From: a virus
Virus record (IMG/VR): IMGVR_UViG_3300022925_002539
Coordinates: 37,580 to 101,579 of that record
DNA length: 64,000 nt
Reading direction: 5' to 3' (one strand)
The translations under genes and the position numbers were made by a program. Positions 13,895 through 21,846 of this stretch are shown piece after piece (positions within the stretch are counted from its first letter, which is position 1; every line of letters begins with the position of its first letter). The notes beneath the pieces were generated by a model. The model made no database searches. It worked only from the letters and a program-made list of their open reading frames with translations, and was not told where the DNA came from.

Positions 13895-16168
13895 ATGAAA
13901 ACATCAAAAGAAGTTGATAAAGTTTTAAAAATTGCAACAGATATTGCATCTAAGTATGGTCATTCTTATATAAGCACTGAGCATATGTTGCTGGCTATTC
14001 TTAAAAATAATCAATTTTCAAAGTTACTATTAAAATTTGGTGTACAATTAGAAGAGATGAGTCTTGATTTAGAAAGTCACATTGTAAACCAATATGGCAA
14101 ATATACAAATAGCAATCCTGTAAAAACACAAAGTTTAGAACGTGTTTTCAACAGATCATTAACAAGTGTTCTTTTTAGTGGCAGAGATCAAGTACAAATT
14201 GTTGATATATTCGTAAGTCTAATGCAAGAGAACAGTAGTTACAGTAGTTATTTTTTAATGAAGTATAACATCGAAAGAGATGAATTTTTAGACTTTGTAA
14301 AAAAGAATGATAGAAACAGTGCAATTAGTAGACAACAGCAGCAATATTTAAATGGTATTGTAAATGAATTTTGTGAAGATTTAAACAAGGCTGCTGAAGA
14401 AAATAAACTTGATCCTGTTGTTGGCAGAGACGATGTAATAGATGATATTACACAAACATTTGCAAGACGAAATAAAAGCAATGTACTAATGGTTGGTGAT
14501 CCTGGAGTTGGTAAAACTGCAGTCGCAGAAGGACTTGCAGTAAAAATTGTAAACAAACAAGTTCCAGAATATTTGTATGACCATACTGTTTACAACCTTG
14601 ATGTAGCAAATATGTTGGCAGGTACACAGTACAGAGGACAGTTTGAAGAACGTGTAAAAGAAGTGCTTGAGGCTCTAATACAAAAAACAAAATGTATATT
14701 GTTTATAGACGAAGCACATACACTTAAAGGTGCAGGCTCTGGCGGTAATGGTGGTACAGATTTTGCAAATATGTTAAAGCCATATCTAGGAAGAGGCAAA
14801 CTTAAAGTAATTGCAAGTACTACCTGGGAAGAATATAATCAGAGTTTTGAAAAAGATCGTGCATTAATGAGACGTTTTTATCACATAACTGTTGATGAGC
14901 CTACACCTAAACTTGCAAAAGAAATACTTAAAAATAGTGCAAAGTATTATGAAGAATTTCACGGTTGCACAATTACTGCAGAAGCAATTGAATATGCAGT
15001 AGATTTAAGTGTACGTTATCTCACTGATAAAAGATTACCTGATAAAGCATTTGATATGATTGATAGTGCTAGTGCAAAACAACGTAGACTTGGTGTAAAA
15101 AATGCAATAATTGCTAAACATAATATACTTGAAGAAATTAGTAAGTATGCAAAAATACCTATTGAAAACTTAGATCAAAAAGAAATAACTGTATCTCCTG
15201 ATGCTGTTGAAAATAAAATTAAGAGCAAAGTATTTGGACAGGATACTGCAGTAGACGCAGTACTAGATAAAGTATGGATAGCAAAGGCTGGTCTAAACAA
15301 AAAAGATAAAACACTAGGTGTATTTGTGTTTACAGGTCCTACAGGAACAGGTAAGACAGAACTAGCAAAACAACTAGCAGAATCAAATGGAATGAAACTA
15401 TTACGTTATGATATGAGTGAGTATCAGGAACGACATACAGTTGCTAGATTTGTTGGTGCACCTCCTGGCTATGTTGGTTATGAAGATAGCAATTTAAGTG
15501 GTGGATTATTAATACGTGATATAGAACGTAATCCTAATAGTGTTATTCTGTTTGATGAAATCGAAAAGGCACATCCAGATGTTAGTAATGTATTACTACA
15601 ACTTATGGATGAAGGATTTGTTACAGGAAGTAATGGTAAACGTGCAGACGCAAGGAACTGTTTTATAATTTTAACTACAAATTTGGGTAGTGCAGATGCA
15701 GAAAAAAATACAATTGGATTTGGTGACTTAGAACAAACTGGTATAGAAGCGGAAGCATACAAGAACTTTTTTGCTCCTGAGTTTAGAAATAGAATAGACC
15801 AAGTTTGTACTTTTGGACCATTAAATGATTTGGCAAAACGTAAAGTAGCACTTAAATTTATACAAGAATTAGAAGCACAATTAAACGAAAAAGGATTAAT
15901 ACTAAGTGTAGATGAAGCAAGCATAGACTACATTTTAGAAAGAGGTTATGACAAACGTATGGGTGCAAGGCCTATGGCGAGAGCAGTGGATAACCTTTTA
16001 AGAAAGCCTATTGCTAAACAATTATTGGTTGACAAAAACACAAATGGCTGTAAAATTAAAATTAGAAATGTAAATAATAACTTACTAGTAAAGTTTAGGT
16101 ATACAGATGGATCATCAAAAGAAGTTGGAGGATCTGAGCAATCAGAATCGACTTCCGTTAACAACTAA
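13895..16168 (+). CDS. ClpA-type AAA+ unfoldase
   Basis: 757 aa. It has an N-terminal Clp-N repeat region (residues ~1-145), a first AAA+ module with Walker A GDPGVGKT (201-208) and LFIDEAHTL, and a second with GPTGTGKT (481-488) and LFDEIEKAHPD. The ClpB middle coiled coil is absent, so it is ClpA-like. IGF at 607-609 lies at the place of the IGL/IGF loop that docks on ClpP, so it could redirect host ClpP. Directly follows dnaJ. Length matches E. coli ClpA (758 aa). Confidence 0.92.
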   Translation: MKTSKEVDKVLKIATDIASKYGHSYISTEHMLLAILKNNQFSKLLLKFGVQLEEMSLDLESHIVNQYGKYTNSNPVKTQSLERVFNRSLTSVLFSGRDQVQIVDIFVSLMQENSSYSSYFLMKYNIERDEFLDFVKKNDRNSAISRQQQQYLNGIVNEFCEDLNKAAEENKLDPVVGRDDVIDDITQTFARRNKSNVLMVGDPGVGKTAVAEGLAVKIVNKQVPEYLYDHTVYNLDVANMLAGTQYRGQFEERVKEVLEALIQKTKCILFIDEAHTLKGAGSGGNGGTDFANMLKPYLGRGKLKVIASTTWEEYNQSFEKDRALMRRFYHITVDEPTPKLAKEILKNSAKYYEEFHGCTITAEAIEYAVDLSVRYLTDKRLPDKAFDMIDSASAKQRRLGVKNAIIAKHNILEEISKYAKIPIENLDQKEITVSPDAVENKIKSKVFGQDTAVDAVLDKVWIAKAGLNKKDKTLGVFVFTGPTGTGKTELAKQLAESNGMKLLRYDMSEYQERHTVARFVGAPPGYVGYEDSNLSGGLLIRDIERNPNSVILFDEIEKAHPDVSNVLLQLMDEGFVTGSNGKRADARNCFIILTTNLGSADAEKNTIGFGDLEQTGIEAEAYKNFFAPEFRNRIDQVCTFGPLNDLAKRKVALKFIQELEAQLNEKGLILSVDEASIDYILERGYDKRMGARPMARAVDNLLRKPIAKQLLVDKNTNGCKIKIRNVNNNLLVKFRYTDGSSKEVGGSEQSESTSVNN

Positions 16169-16793
16169 CGACAGACTATTCTTTTCAAAATATTTGTATA
16201 GATTAACTATAGAGTTATATTCTTACAGATATCCAGACTTGATGTATGTACAAACTGTTGATCACAATGCATTTACAGTTGATACGACTGCAGAAATAAA
16301 TTTTTTAAATGCTATTAGAAAATATGCAGGTAAAAATTCTGAACGAGTAAGATTAGAATATAAACACGTAATGTATTATACTAGCGATATTACGAGACTA
16401 GAAACTGTAATTGATTATGTCAAAAAACTAAAAGAAAAGGAAACTGGAACTGTTGATGAAAGGTTACTAGAACTTATAGACATAAAATATTTTCCAGGCG
16501 GTGAAACAGATTACAACATACGTTTTAGAAAAAGTCGTTTGCCTTATGGTAAATTTAAGTATCAAATACTAGGCGAAAGAATGGAATTTGATGAATTACA
16601 AGAATGGGAAAAATGGGCAATACAGTATCCTAATGATATTAAACTTAAAAAAAGCAAATATGGTAATATGATGTGGGGTACTTGGGCAGGCCAATCATTA
16701 GGATACGTCTCTAATGAAAAAATGTTACAGTTAATAAATTTTAAACTTGGGTCAAAAATTAACAAAATAATTGAATTTCAAATCAGAGGATAA
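16107..16793 (+). CDS. hypothetical protein, 228 aa
   Basis: Begins inside the end of clpA in another frame (62-bp overlap); the ATG at 16107 has AGG 7 nt upstream. The product is basic, soluble and mixed alpha/beta (TIELYSYRYPDLMYVQTVDHNAFTV). I recognise no family. It is followed by small genes preceding structural-type genes, so a virion or assembly role is plausible. Confidence 0.6.
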   Translation: MDHQKKLEDLSNQNRLPLTTNDRLFFSKYLYRLTIELYSYRYPDLMYVQTVDHNAFTVDTTAEINFLNAIRKYAGKNSERVRLEYKHVMYYTSDITRLETVIDYVKKLKEKETGTVDERLLELIDIKYFPGGETDYNIRFRKSRLPYGKFKYQILGERMEFDELQEWEKWAIQYPNDIKLKKSKYGNMMWGTWAGQSLGYVSNEKMLQLINFKLGSKINKIIEFQIRG

Positions 16794-16794
16794 T

Positions 16795-17061
16795 ATGAAA
16801 CAAGAACTACTAGATACACTTGTAGAACGAGAATTAGTAAACCATAATACAATAGTTTATGCACAAGTAAAAGCAGAAGGGCTAGGTGGTAAACCTGTGT
16901 TAGTTAAAAAAGATGTATATTATAATAGAGATATTCCTGCAGGTGCTATATATGATATAGAAGGTATGGTACCTGAAAGATTTGCAAAAGCGTATGACAT
17001 TAAACCTGACGGATCTTATAAAGAATATAAAAAACGAGGTCGTAAATCTAAATACATTTGA
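16795..17061 (+). CDS. hypothetical protein, 88 aa
   Basis: ATG 16795 is preferred to 16771 because AGAGGAT lies directly upstream and the longer form overlaps the previous gene. The C-terminus is very basic (YKEYKKRGRKSKYI), suggesting nucleic-acid contact. No recognised domain. Confidence 0.6.
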   Translation: MKQELLDTLVERELVNHNTIVYAQVKAEGLGGKPVLVKKDVYYNRDIPAGAIYDIEGMVPERFAKAYDIKPDGSYKEYKKRGRKSKYI

Positions 17062-17062
17062 G

Positions 17063-17070
17063 CATAAATA
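17063..17070 (+). promoter_or_regulatory. T4-late-type promoter box CATAAATA
   Basis: CATAAATACACTGTAAGGAG: the box is at 17063-17070, predicted start near 17076, then AAGGAG and the ATG at 17089. A nearly identical CATAAATACACTGT occurs at 19965. Confidence 0.6.
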
Positions 17071-17088
17071 CACTGTAAGGAGTATATT

Positions 17089-17274
17089 ATGGCAAAACTC
17101 AATGAACAAATGCTAGTAATCAAAGTAAGTGAATTACTAAAAGATAATCAACAAGCAAACGAAATCCTTAGTACAGATATTTTAGTACAGTTAGAAGCTG
17201 TTATTGCTGAACTTGCAGGTCCAGGTAAAGTAGTAGAAATTATACAGGAAGAGAACATTGCCAGCAACAACTAG
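17089..17274 (+). CDS. small helical protein, 61 aa
   Basis: Follows a late-type promoter and AAGGAG. Predominantly helical (VIKVSELLKDNQQANEILSTDIL), acidic, no Cys. Its end overlaps the next structural-type gene. Possibly a virion or assembly factor; not recognised. Confidence 0.6.
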   Translation: MAKLNEQMLVIKVSELLKDNQQANEILSTDILVQLEAVIAELAGPGKVVEIIQEENIASNN

Positions 17275-17632
17275 TGTAACATTATTACCAACAACTGCAT
17301 TTGGTACTTCAGCAGGAAACTATGACGGGTCAAGTGCCGCTTTTAACGGAGACAAAGTTAAAGGTGATGGTTACTATGGATTTAGTGACGGCGTACATAC
17401 TGTACAGACTCGTGTTACTGCACTTATAGGAACAGTCAAAATACAAGGCACACTAGTAAAAGACCCAGCAAGTACAGACTGGGTTGATATTGCAAGTATT
17501 GTTACTAGTGATGGAAGTACGGCAATTACTAACAGTTACTTTAATAATTTTACAGGAAATTTTGTTTGGATTCGTATTGCAGTAAGTGAATTTACTGCTG
17601 GATCTATTAACAATATTTTTATGGCACACTAA
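17258..17632 (+). CDS. putative virion structural protein
   Basis: 124 aa from a TTG start at 17258 with AGGAAG upstream (17246-17251). It is Gly/Ser/Thr-rich and beta-stranded: SVTLLPTTAFGTSAGNYDGSS, then VQTRVTALIGTVKIQGTLVKDP and WIRIAVSEFTAGSI. The middle resembles small beta-sandwich fibre or decoration proteins of T4-like marine phages. Expressed from the late promoter at 17063. The two glycosyltransferase-like genes follow it. Confidence 0.6.
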   Translation: MPATTSVTLLPTTAFGTSAGNYDGSSAAFNGDKVKGDGYYGFSDGVHTVQTRVTALIGTVKIQGTLVKDPASTDWVDIASIVTSDGSTAITNSYFNNFTGNFVWIRIAVSEFTAGSINNIFMAH

Positions 17633-17659
17633 AACACAACCAATCAATTAGGCGTATAT

Positions 17660-18865
17660 ATGATACAATGGTTGTTCGATAAAAGGAATCAGTATGGATT
17701 TCTTCCGAACTTAATTAAAGACGAGACACTACAACCAAACACAAAAAAATGGTGGGACCTTGCTATAACTCCACCGTTTAGTTTAGATTTTACTTTTTTA
17801 AAGTATTGTAGTTTGGACAAAATACCTCAGAATTGTTCATTAGTAAGTGATTACATTTCAGGTACACAGAGTGCTTACTATCCAATTAATATAAACTTCT
17901 TTGATGAGAATATTGATTACATCAGTTTAATGGATAATTACAGTAAGAATAGGTTTATAAATGGTGATTTCCGTATCTTATTTTATTATACAGAAGGTGA
18001 CAATCCAGATCCTGAAATAAACAATGGATTAAAAAAACTATATGACAAATACAATGTTAGTGAGAATAACATTAGATTTGTTACAGGTAATTACAAACTA
18101 AACAAAAAAACACCATTTGTGTTCTTTCCAGACATGGAACTTTATTATAGATACCTGCAAATATTAGAAAACAATTATGTAAAAGAGCATGTGGCAGACA
18201 AACGTGATAAAAAATTTACGTGTTTAATACGTGCAGATAAATTATGGCGTAAAATTTATGCCACTTATTTGTATCAACTAAATGTAATTGATAAAGGATA
18301 CTTTAGTTATACAGGGTACAATTACGAGACAAGTAGTAAAGGCCTAAATAATTTTGATGAATGGAAAACGTATGATGACACATTAATGCAAGATGTGTTA
18401 AGTTTTGGTTTGAAAGTGCCTTTTAGATGTGATGACTTAGACGATTATCAACATAATAATCATAAACTTGTTAATAAGGATTTTTTTACAAATGCATATT
18501 GGAATTTTGTAGTAGAAACGTTATTTTCTAACGATACTGTAGTCTTAAGTGAGAAAACATTCAAACCCATACTTAACCTACAACCTTTTGTTATAATAGG
18601 AAACCCTGGAAGTTTAGATTTACTAAAGGTACTAGGGTATAAAACTTTTCATGAAGTGATCAAAGAAGATTATGATAAAATAATAGATCATAAAGATAGA
18701 ATGAGCCAGTTAATTAAAAGTAGTTTTGACTTGATAAATTTAAGTGACAGGCATCATATTAGAATACAAGAAATTATTAAAGACACTCTTTTACACAATC
18801 AAACTAACTTTCTATCACCTAAGACTACTCGTATAAAAAACTTATTACAAGAATTGGAATACTAA
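17660..18865 (+). CDS. glycosyltransferase-like protein
   Basis: 401 aa. The C-terminal third holds VVLSEKTFKPILNLQPFVIIGNPGSLDLLKVLGYKTF, close to the SEKxFxPxxxxxPPVxxG donor-binding pattern of alpha-1,3-fucosyltransferase-type (GT10-like) enzymes. The N-terminal two-thirds has no clear motif. Probably transfers a sugar to a virion or surface glycan. Follows the structural-type gene 17258 and overlaps the next glycosyltransferase-like gene by 1 bp. Confidence 0.6.
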   Translation: MIQWLFDKRNQYGFLPNLIKDETLQPNTKKWWDLAITPPFSLDFTFLKYCSLDKIPQNCSLVSDYISGTQSAYYPININFFDENIDYISLMDNYSKNRFINGDFRILFYYTEGDNPDPEINNGLKKLYDKYNVSENNIRFVTGNYKLNKKTPFVFFPDMELYYRYLQILENNYVKEHVADKRDKKFTCLIRADKLWRKIYATYLYQLNVIDKGYFSYTGYNYETSSKGLNNFDEWKTYDDTLMQDVLSFGLKVPFRCDDLDDYQHNNHKLVNKDFFTNAYWNFVVETLFSNDTVVLSEKTFKPILNLQPFVIIGNPGSLDLLKVLGYKTFHEVIKEDYDKIIDHKDRMSQLIKSSFDLINLSDRHHIRIQEIIKDTLLHNQTNFLSPKTTRIKNLLQELEY

Positions 18866-19530
18866 TGACTAAGATACATTTTTTAACTCCTTGTTATGGT
18901 GGAAACATAACCGAAGTATGTTTTAGTAGTTACTTGGGTTTTACAATAATGGCTATGCAAAATGGTATAAACTTTCAAGTAGATACACTCAGTAACGAAA
19001 GTAATGTAAACAGAGCTAGAAATAGTTGTGCTGCAAAGTTTTTAAGTGGAGATTGTACACACCTAATGTTTGTAGATGCAGATATACAATTTAATCCACA
19101 AGATATTGTAAAGTTAGTAAGCCATGATAAAGATATAGTAGGTGGTATATATCCACAAAAAACATTACCTCCTAAAATGGTAGTTAACACATTAAACAAC
19201 GGCGAACAACAAGGTAACTTAATCGAAGTTGGTACACTAGGTACAGGTTTTATGATGATAAAACGCACTGTGTTTGAAAAGATGATTGAAGCTGGCGCTA
19301 TTCCTTATGTTGATGCTATAGGATTAAGCCCAGAAGAGAATGCAAATCAATATGATTTCTTCCAATGTACAATAGACAGTCAAGGAAGATACTTAACAGA
19401 AGACTGGAGTTTTTGTAGGCGTTGGAGACAGTTAGGTGGTAAAATATGGGCGGACAAAACTATAGGTTTGACACATGTAGGTTATTTTAGATTTCCACCA
19501 GACATGGAGCAATTAAATGGAACAAATTAA
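18865..19530 (+). CDS. GT-A-fold glycosyltransferase-like protein
   Basis: 221 aa. NRARNSCAAKFL and THLMFVDADIQF give a DxD metal/sugar-nucleotide motif (DAD), followed by GGIYPQK and a late EDWSFCRRWRQLGGKIWAD segment that fits the acceptor/catalytic side of family 2-like enzymes. Overlaps 17660 by 1 bp and the next gene by 14 bp. The pair could glycosylate a tail protein. Substrate unknown. Confidence 0.7.
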   Translation: MTKIHFLTPCYGGNITEVCFSSYLGFTIMAMQNGINFQVDTLSNESNVNRARNSCAAKFLSGDCTHLMFVDADIQFNPQDIVKLVSHDKDIVGGIYPQKTLPPKMVVNTLNNGEQQGNLIEVGTLGTGFMMIKRTVFEKMIEAGAIPYVDAIGLSPEENANQYDFFQCTIDSQGRYLTEDWSFCRRWRQLGGKIWADKTIGLTHVGYFRFPPDMEQLNGTN

Positions 19531-19963
19531 ATTTAAAATCGATTTAGGTATTATCACTCATGATGATGTAGTGGAGCACCCTTTTGTAAACATAAGTGTA
19601 AATGGGTATCCAAAATTTGGAGAAATACTTGAAAAAGATAAAACTATAGAATTTAATTTAGAGGTTGAAGAAAATACAAAAAACAGTTTAACAGTTGAAT
19701 ATTCAAATAAAGATCCAAAAACAGATGTGGTATTTGATGGCGACAATATAATCAAAGATAAACGTATAGAAATAAAAAGTTTAACAATAAATGATATAGA
19801 ATTAGATTTTTTTACCTTTAATACAGAAGATACACTATCATATGAAAGTTTTGATGGTAAAGAAAAGCATACAGGGTTTCAAGCGAGTAAGCTAAGTTGG
19901 AATGGACGCACTACACTAAAATTTACAACACCTGTCTACATCTGGTTATTAGAAAACTTATAA
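19517..19963 (+). CDS. small beta-rich phage protein
   Basis: 148 aa. ATG 19517 has GGAG at 19506-19509. Beta-strand pattern with HPFVNISVNGYPKFGEI, NSLTVEYSNKDPKTDVVFDGD and KDKRIEIKSLTINDIELDFFTF, a fold reminiscent of CBM-like sandwiches in phage accessory proteins. Follows two glycosyltransferases. Compare 1514 (minus) and 25811. Confidence 0.55.
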   Translation: MEQIKFKIDLGIITHDDVVEHPFVNISVNGYPKFGEILEKDKTIEFNLEVEENTKNSLTVEYSNKDPKTDVVFDGDNIIKDKRIEIKSLTINDIELDFFTFNTEDTLSYESFDGKEKHTGFQASKLSWNGRTTLKFTTPVYIWLLENL

Positions 19964-19964
19964 G

Positions 19965-19972
19965 CATAAATA
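19965..19972 (+). promoter_or_regulatory. T4-late-type promoter box CATAAATA
   Basis: CATAAATACACTGT with box at 19965-19972, predicted start near 19978, leader GTTTAGGGATATATA then ATG at 19994. Nearly identical to the element at 17063. It would transcribe the virion/injected-protein block. Confidence 0.6.
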
Positions 19973-19993
19973 CACTGTGTTTAGGGATATATA

Positions 19994-21235
19994 ATGGATA
20001 CAGTTGTAATTTATCCGGGTAGATTTCACCCGTTTCATAAAGGACATAAGAGTGTATATGATACACTTGTAAAACGTTTCGGAAAGAATCGTGTGTTTAT
20101 TGCTACAAGTAATAAAGTTGATCCACCTAAATCCCCATTCACTTTTGAAGAAAAACGAGCAATGATTGCCCTAACAGGCATAGATCCAAGCCGTGTTATC
20201 CAAGTAAAAAATCCATACCAGGCAACTGAAATAACAGACAACTACGATCCCCAAAACACAATAGTGTTGTTTGCAGTCAGTGATAAAGATATGGCTGAAG
20301 ATCCTCGTTTTTCCTTCAAACCTCGCAAAGACGGAAACCCAAGTTATTATCAACCAGCACAAAAAGATATGCAGGGTTTTGATAAGCATGGTTACATAAT
20401 TACAGTACCTACATTACAATTTAATGTACTAGGAAAGCCAATGCGTAGTGCAAGTGAGTTTCGTGCAAACTTTGCTCGTGCAGATGCAGATACACAAAAG
20501 CAAATGGTAACAGATTTATTTGGCAAATATGATAGCAAAGTTCATAATATTATGACACAAAAAATTAATGAAACACTTGTACGTGCAGATGAAATATTAG
20601 ATAAACTTATTGAAATGGGTGCAGACGATCACTATATATTAGAAGCATGTCGTAGAGTAGATGCACTTGTTGAAAGTATGCAAGTTAATGAACTTAAAGG
20701 CAATGCAAGACTTGTTAGAAGTCCTGAAGAGATAGATAAAAGATTGACTTTTATAAAACCAGTAAAAGGATTGTCAAACTTAATAACACCTAAAAAGCCA
20801 ACAAGATTAATGAAACGTAGAGCATATAGTCAAATGCCTGAGGAAATTACAAAGTTTGATGATGCAGATCCTATGAGCAGTATAATTGCAATTAGAGGTA
20901 TTGGTACAATGACAATTCCTCAAGCATTAGATAAAGTTGCAGAAATGTCTAGTATGATTGCAGAAATAGCAAAATCATATGATGCAAAAGATGTACAGGA
21001 TAATGTTCCTTACTATATGAATTTACTAAAAACTTATAATGAAAGTATACAGGAAGCATACAGTGAATTAGCACAACAACGTAAACGTGGTGGCACAAAA
21101 AGTCGTGGCATAGATCCTGACATCACTGAGGATGAATTGACTGAAAAGTGCTGGCCAGGTTATGAAAAAAAAGGTATGAAGACACATTATGGAAAACGTG
21201 TACCTAACTGTGTAAAGAAAGAAAGTATAAATTAG
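19994..21235 (+). CDS. cytidylyltransferase-like protein with C-terminal Cys/basic module
   Basis: 413 aa. Residues 8-18, GRFHPFHKGHK, are the nucleotidyltransferase HxGH motif (adenylyl- or cytidylyl-transfer), and RSASEFR further on fits its second motif. The last ~35 residues contain CWPGYEKKGMKTHYGKRVPNC, a Cys-flanked basic module that recurs in phage virion/injected proteins. The middle is helical. It sits first in a block of tagged proteins under a late promoter. The enzyme may be carried in the virion; the nucleotide substrate is not known. Confidence 0.7.
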   Translation: MDTVVIYPGRFHPFHKGHKSVYDTLVKRFGKNRVFIATSNKVDPPKSPFTFEEKRAMIALTGIDPSRVIQVKNPYQATEITDNYDPQNTIVLFAVSDKDMAEDPRFSFKPRKDGNPSYYQPAQKDMQGFDKHGYIITVPTLQFNVLGKPMRSASEFRANFARADADTQKQMVTDLFGKYDSKVHNIMTQKINETLVRADEILDKLIEMGADDHYILEACRRVDALVESMQVNELKGNARLVRSPEEIDKRLTFIKPVKGLSNLITPKKPTRLMKRRAYSQMPEEITKFDDADPMSSIIAIRGIGTMTIPQALDKVAEMSSMIAEIAKSYDAKDVQDNVPYYMNLLKTYNESIQEAYSELAQQRKRGGTKSRGIDPDITEDELTEKCWPGYEKKGMKTHYGKRVPNCVKKESIN

Positions 21236-21846
21236 TGTTATTAGATAGTATACATAAACAAAATGTGTTCACTGAACAAGAAATACAAAGTCTAGAATCT
21301 AGTATTGCAGATATTTGTACAATATCTGAGCATGTTACAGATGGCAAAATGTATGCAAGAGTTTATGAATGGGATTTTTACAGTGAAAATGCACAGAAAA
21401 TAAAAAATATACTAGAACCCAAGTTGCCTGTAACAACTGTAACTCAAAGTCATATACTAGACAGTTTTTATCCTTATGAGATACACACAGACGTAAAACA
21501 TAACAACGATAAAGTTGATAGTGAATATACTGTTATTATACCTTTAGAAAACTATAATAGTGAAACAGTTGTATTTAATGAACATAATGAACACACTAAT
21601 GAGTTTGAAGATTTTAAACAATCTTATTCAGGATCACGTGAATTAAAAATTCCTATTGATATGTGTTTAAAACTTACTCATTTACATCCAAAAGATCTTA
21701 AATATCTGAGTATAAAAGAAACATTTCAATGGTCAAAAGGCAGTCTGTTTGCTTTCGATAGAAAATATTATCACTGTAGCGATAACCATTTAAAATCTTT
21801 AGACACTAGCAAACGTGCTATACTATTATGGACAAGTAAGCAATGA
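21235..21846 (+). CDS. 2OG-Fe(II) dioxygenase/cupin-like protein
   Basis: 203 aa from a GTG start overlapping the previous stop. PYEIHTDVKH provides an HxD iron-ligand pair, and the later WSKGSLFAFDRKYYHCSDN has a distal His, followed by KRAILLWT with a possible substrate Arg. EYTVIIPLENYN is a jelly-roll strand. No close relationship to the dioxygenase paralogues at 7351/43035/43601 is visible. Overlaps the 781-aa gene by 4 bp. Confidence 0.6.
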   Translation: MLLDSIHKQNVFTEQEIQSLESSIADICTISEHVTDGKMYARVYEWDFYSENAQKIKNILEPKLPVTTVTQSHILDSFYPYEIHTDVKHNNDKVDSEYTVIIPLENYNSETVVFNEHNEHTNEFEDFKQSYSGSRELKIPIDMCLKLTHLHPKDLKYLSIKETFQWSKGSLFAFDRKYYHCSDNHLKSLDTSKRAILLWTSKQ

